DNA from: QWHO01 sp021404945
GTDB taxonomy: Bacteria; Vulcanimicrobiota; Xenobia; Xenobiales; QWHO01
Assembly: GCA_963169765.1 (NCBI GenBank)
Contig: CAUJEN010000052.1
Span: 24,112-88,111, forward strand
DNA: 64,000 nucleotides
Direction of reading: 5' to 3'
Part shown: positions 32,863 through 41,389 of the stretch, in pieces
How the letters are laid out: each line of letters starts with the position of its first letter
Numbering within the stretch: position 1 is the first letter of the stretch
Program-made: the position numbers and the translations under genes
Notes under the pieces: generated by a model
The model's database searches: none
The model's input: only the letters and a program-made list of their open reading frames with translations
What the model was told of the DNA's origin: nothing

Positions 32863-33378
32863 ATGAACATTGCAGCGGTCCCCCCCACCTCCGCCCCCGC
32901 CCGGCCGCCCCAGGCCGTGGCTGACCAGCTCGAGAGCCTCGATCTCACCCTGCGTCACAGCGTCGAGCGCTATGAAGGCTCGATTCCCGAGCTGGAGACG
33001 ATGGCCAGCCAGAGCCGCCAGCGCGCCGCCCTCTGGCTGGGCGGGGCCGGATTGGCCCTGGCTCTGGGGGCGGCCGGTGGTCCGCTGGGGATGTTGGCCT
33101 CGGGCCTGGTCGTGGTGCCGGCCACGGCCTTCGGGCTGCTCTCGCTGGCCCGCTCCTCGGCCGCCCGCGAGCGACTCGAGATCGCCCGCGAGGCAAGCCA
33201 GACCTTCTCTGAGCTGCACGCCCAGGTGGGCTCGCTGCGCCAGGAGGTTGACGAGGTCGTGCGCCGCAACCAGGTGCAGTCGCTGGCTCAGGCCTTCGAG
33301 CGGCAGCAGAAGGCTGTCGAGGAAAAAGAAAGTCACATCCTGATCGGGGGCGTACGCCTCAAGCGCAAGGATCGATGA
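32863..33378 (+). CDS. Small membrane/coiled-coil protein with C-terminal GGVR tail
   Basis: A 171-residue protein: a Pro/Ala-rich N-terminus (PPTSAPARPPQAVA), an amphipathic helix, a hydrophobic hairpin at ~55-90 (AALWLGGAGLALALGAAGG, then MLASGLVVVPATAFGLLSLA), then a coiled coil (SELHAQVGSLRQEVDEVVRR) and the tail SHILIGGVRLKRKDR. ATG follows the preceding stop immediately, so it is co-translated with the propeller gene. It could anchor or chaperone its tagged neighbours at the membrane; no family was recognised. Confidence 0.75.
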   Translation: MNIAAVPPTSAPARPPQAVADQLESLDLTLRHSVERYEGSIPELETMASQSRQRAALWLGGAGLALALGAAGGPLGMLASGLVVVPATAFGLLSLARSSAARERLEIAREASQTFSELHAQVGSLRQEVDEVVRRNQVQSLAQAFERQQKAVEEKESHILIGGVRLKRKDR

Positions 33379-33492
33379 ATTGCGCCCCGGCCAGGAGCGC
33401 AGCCTGGGCGGCTGACGACGACGAGCACGAGCGCTGTGAACCGAAAGAATGGAAGGCTCCACTCTGCCCGCCCATCGTGCAGGCCAGCGGAT

Positions 33493-34593
33493 TTACTCCT
33501 CGGACCAGCCGAAGATGGTGAGCTTGCCCGTGGTGAGGCTGGTCACCTTGCACCACAGAGTCTGAGAACGGAAAAACGGCACCACGGAGTTCGAGGAAGT
33601 GCCCATCCCCGACACGATGCCCCGGTCGATCCCGAAGGAGCAGACGGTGTGCACGGCGTCATAAGTGACGAAGAGATAGGCGGGTTGGTTCGAATCGCTG
33701 CGGATATAAGCCTGCCCTCCCACAATGACGCCGGTGGCCAGAGGCGAGACCTGGTGGCGAAAGTCCAGGGCCCGGAAGTCGGTGGACTGGATCTCGCCCC
33801 ACGGGTTGCCCGTGTAGGAATACATTCTTCTTCCCAGCAGGACGAAATTGCGCCACTCACTGAGATTTCCCCGGTTGGGAGTGACCGAGGTGCTGTATTC
33901 TAGCTTGAGGCTGGTCAGATACCCGAAGTGGTGATAAGGCGAGGGGGCGGGCAGAACGTAGTCGTCGGGCTTCAGGTCCAGCCCGGCAGGGAGCCTGATG
34001 CTGTTGTCGCTGTTGTCCTGAATCTGCACCACCTGGTAGGTGAATTGCCCTCCCACCGACGAGATCAGGGCAGGGGCGCTGCGGAACTGGCTTCTGGTCA
34101 GCCGGCCGACATTGGTGCGAAAGCTTGCCACACCGCTGGCGTTGTCATAACTCACCAGCCTGAGGAAGGGGACATAGCGGACCTGAGCCTCCCGATCGCC
34201 CCGGTTGGCGACTGCGAACACGCCCACCCACATCTCGGGATCGGCTGCGGTAAGGTTTGGCATGTCCACGCCCAGCTTGCACTGGTCGTAGAGATACTCG
34301 CGGTCGGGCAGAGGAAAGGTGACCGAGCCGGGGATCTCTGACGGCGAAGTCGAGGAGCAGCCCGCATAACGAAACCCGCTCATGGTGGCGATGGGCCCCA
34401 GGACTCCCGTCGACCGGGGCCCCGACCAGTAGACCCGGGGGGTGCCGTAGTCTTGAGCCCTCGCCAGACCTCCGAGCGCGAGCATCAGGAGGAAGCCCAA
34501 CAGACATCGCCAGATCATCCGGTCTGCTAACTGGTGAGAACGCGGGGAACCGGACGTTTTCGCTTCCCGGGAGTCTTCCACTCTTGAAATCAT
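33493..34593 (-). CDS. Secreted protein of unknown function, 366 aa
   Basis: A Sec signal peptide is evident (MIWRCLLGFLLMLALGGLARA, cut probably after ARA). The mature ~320 residues are beta-rich with many Ser, Gly, Tyr and Phe and no recognised domain. ATG 34593 has a better Shine-Dalgarno (GAGGA) than the internal ATG 34518, so the n-region may be unusually long (~25 residues before the hydrophobic core). It faces the small GGVR-tail gene convergently across ~114 bases that I see as non-coding. Confidence 0.7.
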   Translation of the reverse strand: MISRVEDSREAKTSGSPRSHQLADRMIWRCLLGFLLMLALGGLARAQDYGTPRVYWSGPRSTGVLGPIATMSGFRYAGCSSTSPSEIPGSVTFPLPDREYLYDQCKLGVDMPNLTAADPEMWVGVFAVANRGDREAQVRYVPFLRLVSYDNASGVASFRTNVGRLTRSQFRSAPALISSVGGQFTYQVVQIQDNSDNSIRLPAGLDLKPDDYVLPAPSPYHHFGYLTSLKLEYSTSVTPNRGNLSEWRNFVLLGRRMYSYTGNPWGEIQSTDFRALDFRHQVSPLATGVIVGGQAYIRSDSNQPAYLFVTYDAVHTVCSFGIDRGIVSGMGTSSNSVVPFFRSQTLWCKVTSLTTGKLTIFGWSEE

Positions 34594-34802
34594 TTGAATT
34601 CCTCAGTTCCTGTAATTGAGCCAGTTTCACGGCAAGGTTTCGGTAGGTTCTGAGCCTGATGGGTCCGCTCCTCTGCGGGTGACAATGATAACTACCGATG
34701 CAGAGAGCGTGACCTTGCTCGGAAAGGGTGACGAGCGCGGAGTTCCCCCAAGCTGCAACGCCCTGAAGGCAAGCGCGGGGATTACCCCGAAGAGCCGCCC
34801 CT

Positions 34803-35282
34803 ATGCTTTGTCTCAAGTGTGGCCTGGAGAACCAGGGGCCAGGCCCGTCCTGCACTCGCTGTCAATTTCATCTGGGCCTGGTGGCCGAGCAACGGGGCTT
34901 CATGCCCCAGCTTTACGCCGTCCAGAAGTCCCAGCGCCAGCGGAGTATCGCCCCCGAAGAGGTGCGTCAGGTTCTGACTCGGCTCGACCAGGCCCTTGGC
35001 ACCATGATTCGCCACGTGGATCAGACGCGCAACGTGCTCTCCATGATGAACCTGGAGGAAACCCGGGCGGGCGTACTGGGGGGCTTTCTGGCTCCCCTGC
35101 GCGACTCGATGGAGAGCTTTCGCGGGGAGGCTCTTACTCTGGAGGGGCAGATGGTCTTCCCCGATGCCACCCTGAGTCGCATGGACCACATCCAGGTATC
35201 GATCGCTCGCGGCTCGGAGGGCGTGGCCTACCTGATCCAGAACCTGCAGAGCTTCCTGGTCGAGAAGACCCGGAAGGAATAG
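34803..35282 (+). CDS. Zinc-ribbon and helical protein, 159 aa
   Basis: The N-terminus holds a CLKC-x10-CTRC zinc ribbon (residues 3-20), followed by helices (APEEVRQVLTRLDQALGTMI and VLSMMNLEETRAGVL). No signal peptide. It ends 45 bases before the alpha-2-macroglobulin gene on the same strand, so they may be co-transcribed, but its function is unknown. Similar architectures (ribbon followed by a helical bundle) occur as small cytosolic adaptors; I could not name a family. Confidence 0.65.
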   Translation: MLCLKCGLENQGPGPSCTRCQFHLGLVAEQRGFMPQLYAVQKSQRQRSIAPEEVRQVLTRLDQALGTMIRHVDQTRNVLSMMNLEETRAGVLGGFLAPLRDSMESFRGEALTLEGQMVFPDATLSRMDHIQVSIARGSEGVAYLIQNLQSFLVEKTRKE

Positions 35283-35327
35283 GGCGGCCCCGCTCGCCGA
35301 CCAAACCCCGGATGGAGGGCTCAAAGC

Positions 35328-38300
35328 ATGCGCTGGGCACGACTGATCTTGTTCTGCATCCTGGCCGCACTGGTGACCTCGGGCTGCTCCTCTGGCCCCG
35401 GCCGGTCTGGCCCCCACTCGCGCGGGCCCGGTTCGCCCGATACCCCGCAAAGCACGGTGTCCCCCGCTCCGGGCCTGGTCTTCAATCTGTCCGAGGGCAC
35501 CCCCGGGGGCGGGGGTACGCCCAGCCCCCCCACCGAATCCAAGCCATTGAGCGAGGGTGAAGTCAAGAAGCTGACCGCTCGCCTGCCGGCCCAGAAGAAG
35601 GTTCCCGGCCTGAAGCAGGAATTTGCCCTGCGCGAGAGTTCTCTGCCCGCTCCCCGGGCCGGCCGGGTAGAGAAGCAGCCCTTCCCTCCGCCGGTGCCGC
35701 CGGAGAGGGCACCCGAAGTCGAATCGGGGCCCCTCAAGGTGCTGCGCCACGCCCCCGAAGGGGCGGTGGAGCAAGTGCCTCAGCTCTCAGTGACCTTCTC
35801 CCAGCCCATGGTGGCGGTCACCTCCCACGCCGATACGCTGGCCAAAGGCGTACCCGTGCGCCTGGCCCCCGAAGTCGACGGCAACTGGCGCTGGGTGGGT
35901 AGCAAGACCCTCCTGTTCGAGCCCCGCGGGCTGGTGAGCGAGGGACATGAGCTGCACCGTTTCCCCATGGCCACCGAGTATACCGTGGAGGTGCCGGCCG
36001 GCACCCCCTCGGCCACCGGCAACAAGCTGGCCGCCGCCGAGCGCTGGACCTTCAAGACCCCGCCGCCCACCCTGGCTGGCGCTGCGCCCAAAGACGGGCC
36101 CCATCCCCTGGAGCCGCTCTTCTGGCTTCATTTCGATCAGGATGTGGTCCCCTCCAAGGTGATCGCCACCGTCAAGGTCTCCAATGACATCTCGGTGCGA
36201 CTGGCCAGCGAGGATGAGGTCAAGGCCGCCATCCTGGGGATCTCCGAGGAAGAGAAGAAGCGCTGGGTAGCCTTCAAGGCCACAGCGCCTCTCCAGCCGG
36301 CCACCGGCTACACGGTGAGCGTGGGCCCGGGGACCCCTTCGGCCGAAGGCCCCCTGCGTACCGAGAGCGCTCAAACCTACTCTTTTCGCACCTACGATCG
36401 GCTCAAGGTGGAAGAGTCGCGCTGCGGCTGGGGGGACGATTGCCGCCCTCTGCAGCCCTTCTACATCCGTTTCAACAACCCGATCGATGAGGAAAAGCTC
36501 GACCCCGAGACCATGGTGAGGGTGGAGCCGTCGCTCCCCGGCCTCAAGGTGGAGGCCAGTGGCTCGGTCATCTGGGTGCGCGGGCAGACGAAAGGGAGCA
36601 CCACCTACACGGTGCGCCTGGACGGCTCGCTGCCGGACACTTTCGGCCAGACGCTCGGCGAGAGCGAGTCGCTCACTTTCAAGGTGGGCTCGGCCCAGCC
36701 CCAGCTCATGGCGCCCGGGGGCCAGCTGGTCACCCTGCAGGCCAAAGACAAACCGGGTTTCCCGCTCTACCTGATCAACTATCCGAAGCTCAAGGTCAAG
36801 ATCTACGCCGTGGGGCCCGAGCAGTGGCCGGACTTTCTAAAGGCCCTTACTGACCAGAGCTATAACCGGCCCTTCCAGGCCCCCGGCGAGAAGGTGGTGG
36901 ACATCACCCAGGAGACTGGAGTGCAGCCTGACGAGCTGACCGAGGTCAAGGTGGCTCTGGAGCCGGCTCTCAAGGATGGCAAGGGCATGGCCATCGTGGT
37001 GGTGGAGCCCGTTACCAGGGAGAAGTACCCCCAGCGCATCATCACCTGGGTGCAGGTCACCGACCTGGGCCTGGACGCCGCCAATGACGCCACCTCGCTG
37101 GTGGCCTATGTGAGCAAGCTGGCTGACGGCTCGCCCGTAAGCGAGGCCGAGGTCAGCCTGCTGGGTGGCCCCCGCGGCCGCACCGCCGCCGATGGCAGCC
37201 TGGAGCTGGAGCTCCCCTCTCACAGCTGCGAGATTTTAGTGGCACGCTCGGGCCAGGACGCCACGTTCCTGCCTCGCAACGTCTATGCCTGGGACCGGTC
37301 TGGCTGGTCGAAAATGCTCCAGAACGATCGGCTCATCTGGTTCGTGTTCGACGACCGCAAGATGTACCGACCCGACGAGGAGGTGCTCGTCAAAGGCTGG
37401 ATACGGCGCTGGCAGGCCGGCCCGAAAGGCGACATCGCCGCCGCCGGCCCGGGTGGGGAGGCCCGGGTTTCCTGGACCCTCTACGACTCGCGCGGCAATG
37501 AGGTCGAGAAGGGCCAGACCCCGGTCAGTGCGCTGGGCGGCTTCGACCTCAAGCTGAAGCTGCCCAAGACCATGAACCTGGGCACCTCGCGGTTGGAGCT
37601 CTCCACCGGCCTCGCGCCCGGGGGCAGCACGGCTCACGCCTTCGAGGTGCAGGAATTCCGTCGGCCCGAGTTCGAGGTCAGCGCCAGCGCCGAGCCCGAA
37701 ACCTCCTCCATCGGTCAGGGTGCTCTGGCCACGGTCAAGGCCAGCTACTACGCCGGGGGCGGTCTGCCCAACGCCCAGGTCGACTGGGCCGTGAGCGCTT
37801 CCCAGGGCTCCTTCCAGCCCCCCGGACGCGACGAATACACCTTCGGCACCTGGACTCCCTGGTGGGACATGGACTTCTCCGTGCGCCCCACCGCCGACGC
37901 CACCCAGACCTTCGAGGGGCGCACCGACTCGAGTGGCGTACACCGCCTCAAGTTGGACTTTGCGAGCGTCGAGCCTCCCCGGCCCATGGTGGTGCGGGCC
38001 GAAGCCAGTGTGCAAGACGTCAACCGGCAGGCCTGGAACGCCTCCACCAGCGTGCTGGTGCACCCCTCCGACGCCTACGTGGGGCTCAAGACGGCCTCTA
38101 CCTTCGTGGAGCAGGGCAAACCCATCGAGCTGGAAGTGCTGGTCTGCGATACCGCCGGTAAGGCCCTGACAGGCCGGCCCATCGAGCTGCGCTCGGCCCG
38201 CATCGATTACGAGTATCGTAAGGGTCGCTACCAGACCGTTTACGCTGACCGCCAGAGCTTCGACGAGAGCTCCAAGGGCGATACGCCTTCCCGTTTCAGC

Positions 38301-41300
38301 CTCAAGACGCCGGCCGGGGGCACCTACCAGATCACTGTGCGCACCTACGACGAGAAAGACCGGCCCAACGAGAGCCAGCTCACCGTCTGGGTTCCAGGCG
38401 GCAGGCAGGTGCCCGAGCGCGGGGTGGCTCAGGAGAAAGTGGTGCTGATCCCAGACCGCAAGGACTACCAACCGGGGGACACGGCCCAGATTCTGGTGCA
38501 GGCGCCCTTTTACCCGGCCGAGGGGGTGCTCACCCTGCGCCGCTCGGGTCTGCTCGAGACGCGCCGCTTCAGCCTGAGCGGACCCTCTACGGTGCTCAAG
38601 GTGACCATGGAGTCGGCCCACGTCCCCAACCTCTACGCCCAGGTCGACCTGGTGGGCAAGAACAACCGCGAGGACGACACCTCGGGCAAGTCCGAGCGGC
38701 CCGCCTACGCCACCGGCATGCTGAATCTGGCGGTTCCGCCCCGCGAGCGCACCCTCAAGGTGGAGGTGCTGCCCGCCCAGAAGGGGCTCGAGCCCGGTGC
38801 TGAGACTCACGTCGATGTGCGGGTGACCGACGCCAAAGGCCAGATCGTGGCCGACAGCGAGGTGGCCCTGGTGATGGTGGACGAGGCGGTGCTGGCCCTG
38901 ACGGGCTACCAGATCGCCAATCCACTGGATCTGTTCTATGCCCAGCGAGATTCCGGAGTGAGCGACTGGCACAGCCGCCAGTATGTCATGCTGGTGGATC
39001 TGGCCTCGTTGTCGGAGCAGGCCGAGCAACGCAGTGCTGATGGCCTCGCGGGAGGGGCCGTCATGGACGCCGAACCTCCCATGCCAAGCGCGGCGGCCGC
39101 TCCCGCTGAGGAGATGAGCAAGGCCCCGGTGGCTCGCCACTCCAAGCTCGAGGCCGGCGGGGGCGGGGCCAGCCAGCAGCCTCCCGTCAAGGTTCGCACC
39201 AACTTCTCTGCCCTGGCCCTGTTCGCGCCACTCGTCAAGACGAAGAGCGATGGTACCGCCAGGGTTAGCGTCAAACTGCCCGACAACCTCACTCGCTATC
39301 GCATCGTGGCCGTGGCCGTGGCCGGAGCCAACCAGTTCGGCAAGGGCGAGTCCAGCGTGGTGGCCCGCCTGCCGCTCATGGTGCGCCCCTCGCCCCCTCG
39401 CTTCCTGAACTTCGGCGATCGGGCCGAGTTGCCGGTGGTGGTGCAGAACCAGACCGATCAGCCACTCGAAGTGCAGGTGGTGGTGCGGGCCCAGAACGCC
39501 GTTCTGGCCGAGGGCCAGGGCCGGACTTTCCAGGTCAAGGCCAATGACCGGGCCGAGGTGCGCTTTCCGGTCAGCACCGACTCGGCCGGCACAGCCTCTT
39601 TCCAGGTAGGCGCTTTCAGCGGGGAGCACTCGGATGCCAGCGAGTTCAGCTTTCCGGTCTGGACCCCGGCTACGACCGAGGCCTTCGCTACCTACGGCCA
39701 GCTCGACGAGGGCGCCACGGCCCAGCCGGTGCAGGCCCCTGGCGAGGTCTGGAAGCAGTTCGGAGGCCTGGAGTTGACCACCACCTCGACCGCTCTGGCC
39801 GAGCTGACCGATGCCATGATCTACCTGGTCACCTACTCCTACGGCTGCGCCGAGCAGGTCTCCTCACGGGTGCTGGGAATCGTGGCGCTGCAGGACGTGC
39901 TCTCTGCCTTCCGTAGCGAGGAGATGCCTGACCCGGCGGCGGTCAGGAAGTCGGTGCAGCTCGACCTCGAGCGCCTGCGCGGCATGCAGCGTCCCGACGG
40001 CGGCTTTGGTTTCTGGCGTCCCGATGAGGAGGACTGGCCCTACCTGAGCGTGCACGTCGCCCATACCCTGGTGCGGGCCAAGCTCAAGGGGCATCCCATT
40101 CCCGGCGACATGCTCGAGCGCAGCCTGGCCTACGTGCGCGAGGTTGAGAACCACATCCATCACTGGTATGGCCTGGACTGCCGATGCACCATCATTGCCT
40201 ACGCGCTCTGGGTTCGTTCCCTCAACGGCGACAGGGACGTGAGCCGGGCCAGGAAGCTGGTGGCCGAGGCCGGCGGGGTGGAGAAGCTCTCGCTGGAGGC
40301 GCTGGGCTTCATCCTGCCCATCTTGAGCAAGGAGCCCGAGGCGGCCGCGATTCGTCGTCACCTCGACAACCGCGTCACCGAAACGGCCGAGGCGGCCAAC
40401 TTCGTGCAAGACTACGGCGAGAGCGGGCCGCACCTGTTGCTTTTCTCGGATCGTCGGGTGGACGCCATTTTGCTGGAAGCGCTGATCCTGGATTCGCCCA
40501 AAAGCGACCTGATCCCCAAGCTGGTAAGGGGCCTGCTGGGCCACCGCACCAAAGGGCGCTGGCTCAACACCCAGGAGAACGTCTTCGTGCTGCTGGCCAT
40601 GGACCGCTATTTCAATACCTACGAGAAGGTCACGCCCGACTTCGTGGCCCGGGTCTGGCTGGGCAAGCAGTACGCCGGCGAGCAGCGCTTCGTCGGCCGC
40701 AGCCCCGACCGCAAAGGCCTGGAGGTGCCCATGAGCTGGCTGGCGGGCAAGGGCAAGCAGGATCTGGTGCTCAGCAAGGAAGGCCCGGGCCGCCTCTACT
40801 ATCGTATCGGGATGCGCTACGCGCCCAAAGACCTCAAGCTCGATCCGGCCGACCACGGCTTCACCGTGCAGCGCCGTTACGAGGCCGTGGACGATAAGGA
40901 AGACGTGACTCAAGATGCCGAAGGGGTGTGGACCGTCAAGGCTGGCGCCCGGGTGCGGGTGCGCCTGACCATGGTGGCGCCCAACCGACGCTACCATGTG
41001 GCCCTGGTGGATCCGTTGCCGGCCGGGCTCGAGCCTCTCAACCCGGCTCTCAAGGTTACCGGCACCGTGCCTCAGGATCCGAAGCAGCGCGATGCCATCG
41101 GGCCCTACTGGTACTGGATGGGCACCTGGTACGAGCACCAGAACATGCGCGACGAGCGGGTGGAGGCGTTCACCTCTCTCTTATGGGAGGGCGTCTACGA
41201 CTACACCTACGTGGCCCGGGCCACCACGCCCGGGAGCTACGTGGTGCCGCCCTCCAAGGCCGAAGAGATGTACAATCCCGAGACCTTCGGACGAAGCGGC

Positions 41301-41324
41301 TCGGACCGACTGGTGGTGCGTTAA
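35328..41324 (+). CDS. Alpha-2-macroglobulin family lipoprotein (bacterial A2M)
   Basis: At 1998 residues this matches the YfhM-like bacterial A2M class in size. An N-terminal lipobox (LVTSGCSSG) makes it a lipoprotein. Bacterial Ig-like/MG domains occupy the first ~1300 residues, with SKLADGSPVSEAEVSLLGG and VFDDRKMYRPDEEVLVKGW typical of MG3/MG4. The thioester motif is YGCAEQV with C1507 (bacterial A2M usually has CLEQ). The helical TED domain follows (QRPDGGFGFWRPDEEDWPYL) and then the receptor-binding-like domain. A2M traps foreign proteases in the periplasm or on the surface. ATG 35328 follows GGAGGG. No penicillin-binding protein 1c gene, its usual partner, is adjacent. Confidence 0.95.
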   Translation: MRWARLILFCILAALVTSGCSSGPGRSGPHSRGPGSPDTPQSTVSPAPGLVFNLSEGTPGGGGTPSPPTESKPLSEGEVKKLTARLPAQKKVPGLKQEFALRESSLPAPRAGRVEKQPFPPPVPPERAPEVESGPLKVLRHAPEGAVEQVPQLSVTFSQPMVAVTSHADTLAKGVPVRLAPEVDGNWRWVGSKTLLFEPRGLVSEGHELHRFPMATEYTVEVPAGTPSATGNKLAAAERWTFKTPPPTLAGAAPKDGPHPLEPLFWLHFDQDVVPSKVIATVKVSNDISVRLASEDEVKAAILGISEEEKKRWVAFKATAPLQPATGYTVSVGPGTPSAEGPLRTESAQTYSFRTYDRLKVEESRCGWGDDCRPLQPFYIRFNNPIDEEKLDPETMVRVEPSLPGLKVEASGSVIWVRGQTKGSTTYTVRLDGSLPDTFGQTLGESESLTFKVGSAQPQLMAPGGQLVTLQAKDKPGFPLYLINYPKLKVKIYAVGPEQWPDFLKALTDQSYNRPFQAPGEKVVDITQETGVQPDELTEVKVALEPALKDGKGMAIVVVEPVTREKYPQRIITWVQVTDLGLDAANDATSLVAYVSKLADGSPVSEAEVSLLGGPRGRTAADGSLELELPSHSCEILVARSGQDATFLPRNVYAWDRSGWSKMLQNDRLIWFVFDDRKMYRPDEEVLVKGWIRRWQAGPKGDIAAAGPGGEARVSWTLYDSRGNEVEKGQTPVSALGGFDLKLKLPKTMNLGTSRLELSTGLAPGGSTAHAFEVQEFRRPEFEVSASAEPETSSIGQGALATVKASYYAGGGLPNAQVDWAVSASQGSFQPPGRDEYTFGTWTPWWDMDFSVRPTADATQTFEGRTDSSGVHRLKLDFASVEPPRPMVVRAEASVQDVNRQAWNASTSVLVHPSDAYVGLKTASTFVEQGKPIELEVLVCDTAGKALTGRPIELRSARIDYEYRKGRYQTVYADRQSFDESSKGDTPSRFSLKTPAGGTYQITVRTYDEKDRPNESQLTVWVPGGRQVPERGVAQEKVVLIPDRKDYQPGDTAQILVQAPFYPAEGVLTLRRSGLLETRRFSLSGPSTVLKVTMESAHVPNLYAQVDLVGKNNREDDTSGKSERPAYATGMLNLAVPPRERTLKVEVLPAQKGLEPGAETHVDVRVTDAKGQIVADSEVALVMVDEAVLALTGYQIANPLDLFYAQRDSGVSDWHSRQYVMLVDLASLSEQAEQRSADGLAGGAVMDAEPPMPSAAAAPAEEMSKAPVARHSKLEAGGGGASQQPPVKVRTNFSALALFAPLVKTKSDGTARVSVKLPDNLTRYRIVAVAVAGANQFGKGESSVVARLPLMVRPSPPRFLNFGDRAELPVVVQNQTDQPLEVQVVVRAQNAVLAEGQGRTFQVKANDRAEVRFPVSTDSAGTASFQVGAFSGEHSDASEFSFPVWTPATTEAFATYGQLDEGATAQPVQAPGEVWKQFGGLELTTTSTALAELTDAMIYLVTYSYGCAEQVSSRVLGIVALQDVLSAFRSEEMPDPAAVRKSVQLDLERLRGMQRPDGGFGFWRPDEEDWPYLSVHVAHTLVRAKLKGHPIPGDMLERSLAYVREVENHIHHWYGLDCRCTIIAYALWVRSLNGDRDVSRARKLVAEAGGVEKLSLEALGFILPILSKEPEAAAIRRHLDNRVTETAEAANFVQDYGESGPHLLLFSDRRVDAILLEALILDSPKSDLIPKLVRGLLGHRTKGRWLNTQENVFVLLAMDRYFNTYEKVTPDFVARVWLGKQYAGEQRFVGRSPDRKGLEVPMSWLAGKGKQDLVLSKEGPGRLYYRIGMRYAPKDLKLDPADHGFTVQRRYEAVDDKEDVTQDAEGVWTVKAGARVRVRLTMVAPNRRYHVALVDPLPAGLEPLNPALKVTGTVPQDPKQRDAIGPYWYWMGTWYEHQNMRDERVEAFTSLLWEGVYDYTYVARATTPGSYVVPPSKAEEMYNPETFGRSGSDRLVVR

Positions 41325-41334
41325 CCTTCCTGCA

Positions 41335-41370
41335 TGGAAAGAGGGCCGCGAAGCTGCGGCCCTCTTTCCA
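41335..41370. terminator. Perfect 15-bp hairpin between convergent genes
   Basis: TGGAAAGAGGGCCGC (41335-41349) pairs with 41356-41370 across a 6-base loop. It ends the A2M gene (+) and the metalloprotease gene (-). Confidence 0.85.
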
Positions 41371-41389
41371 TCCGCTACGGCGACAGGGC

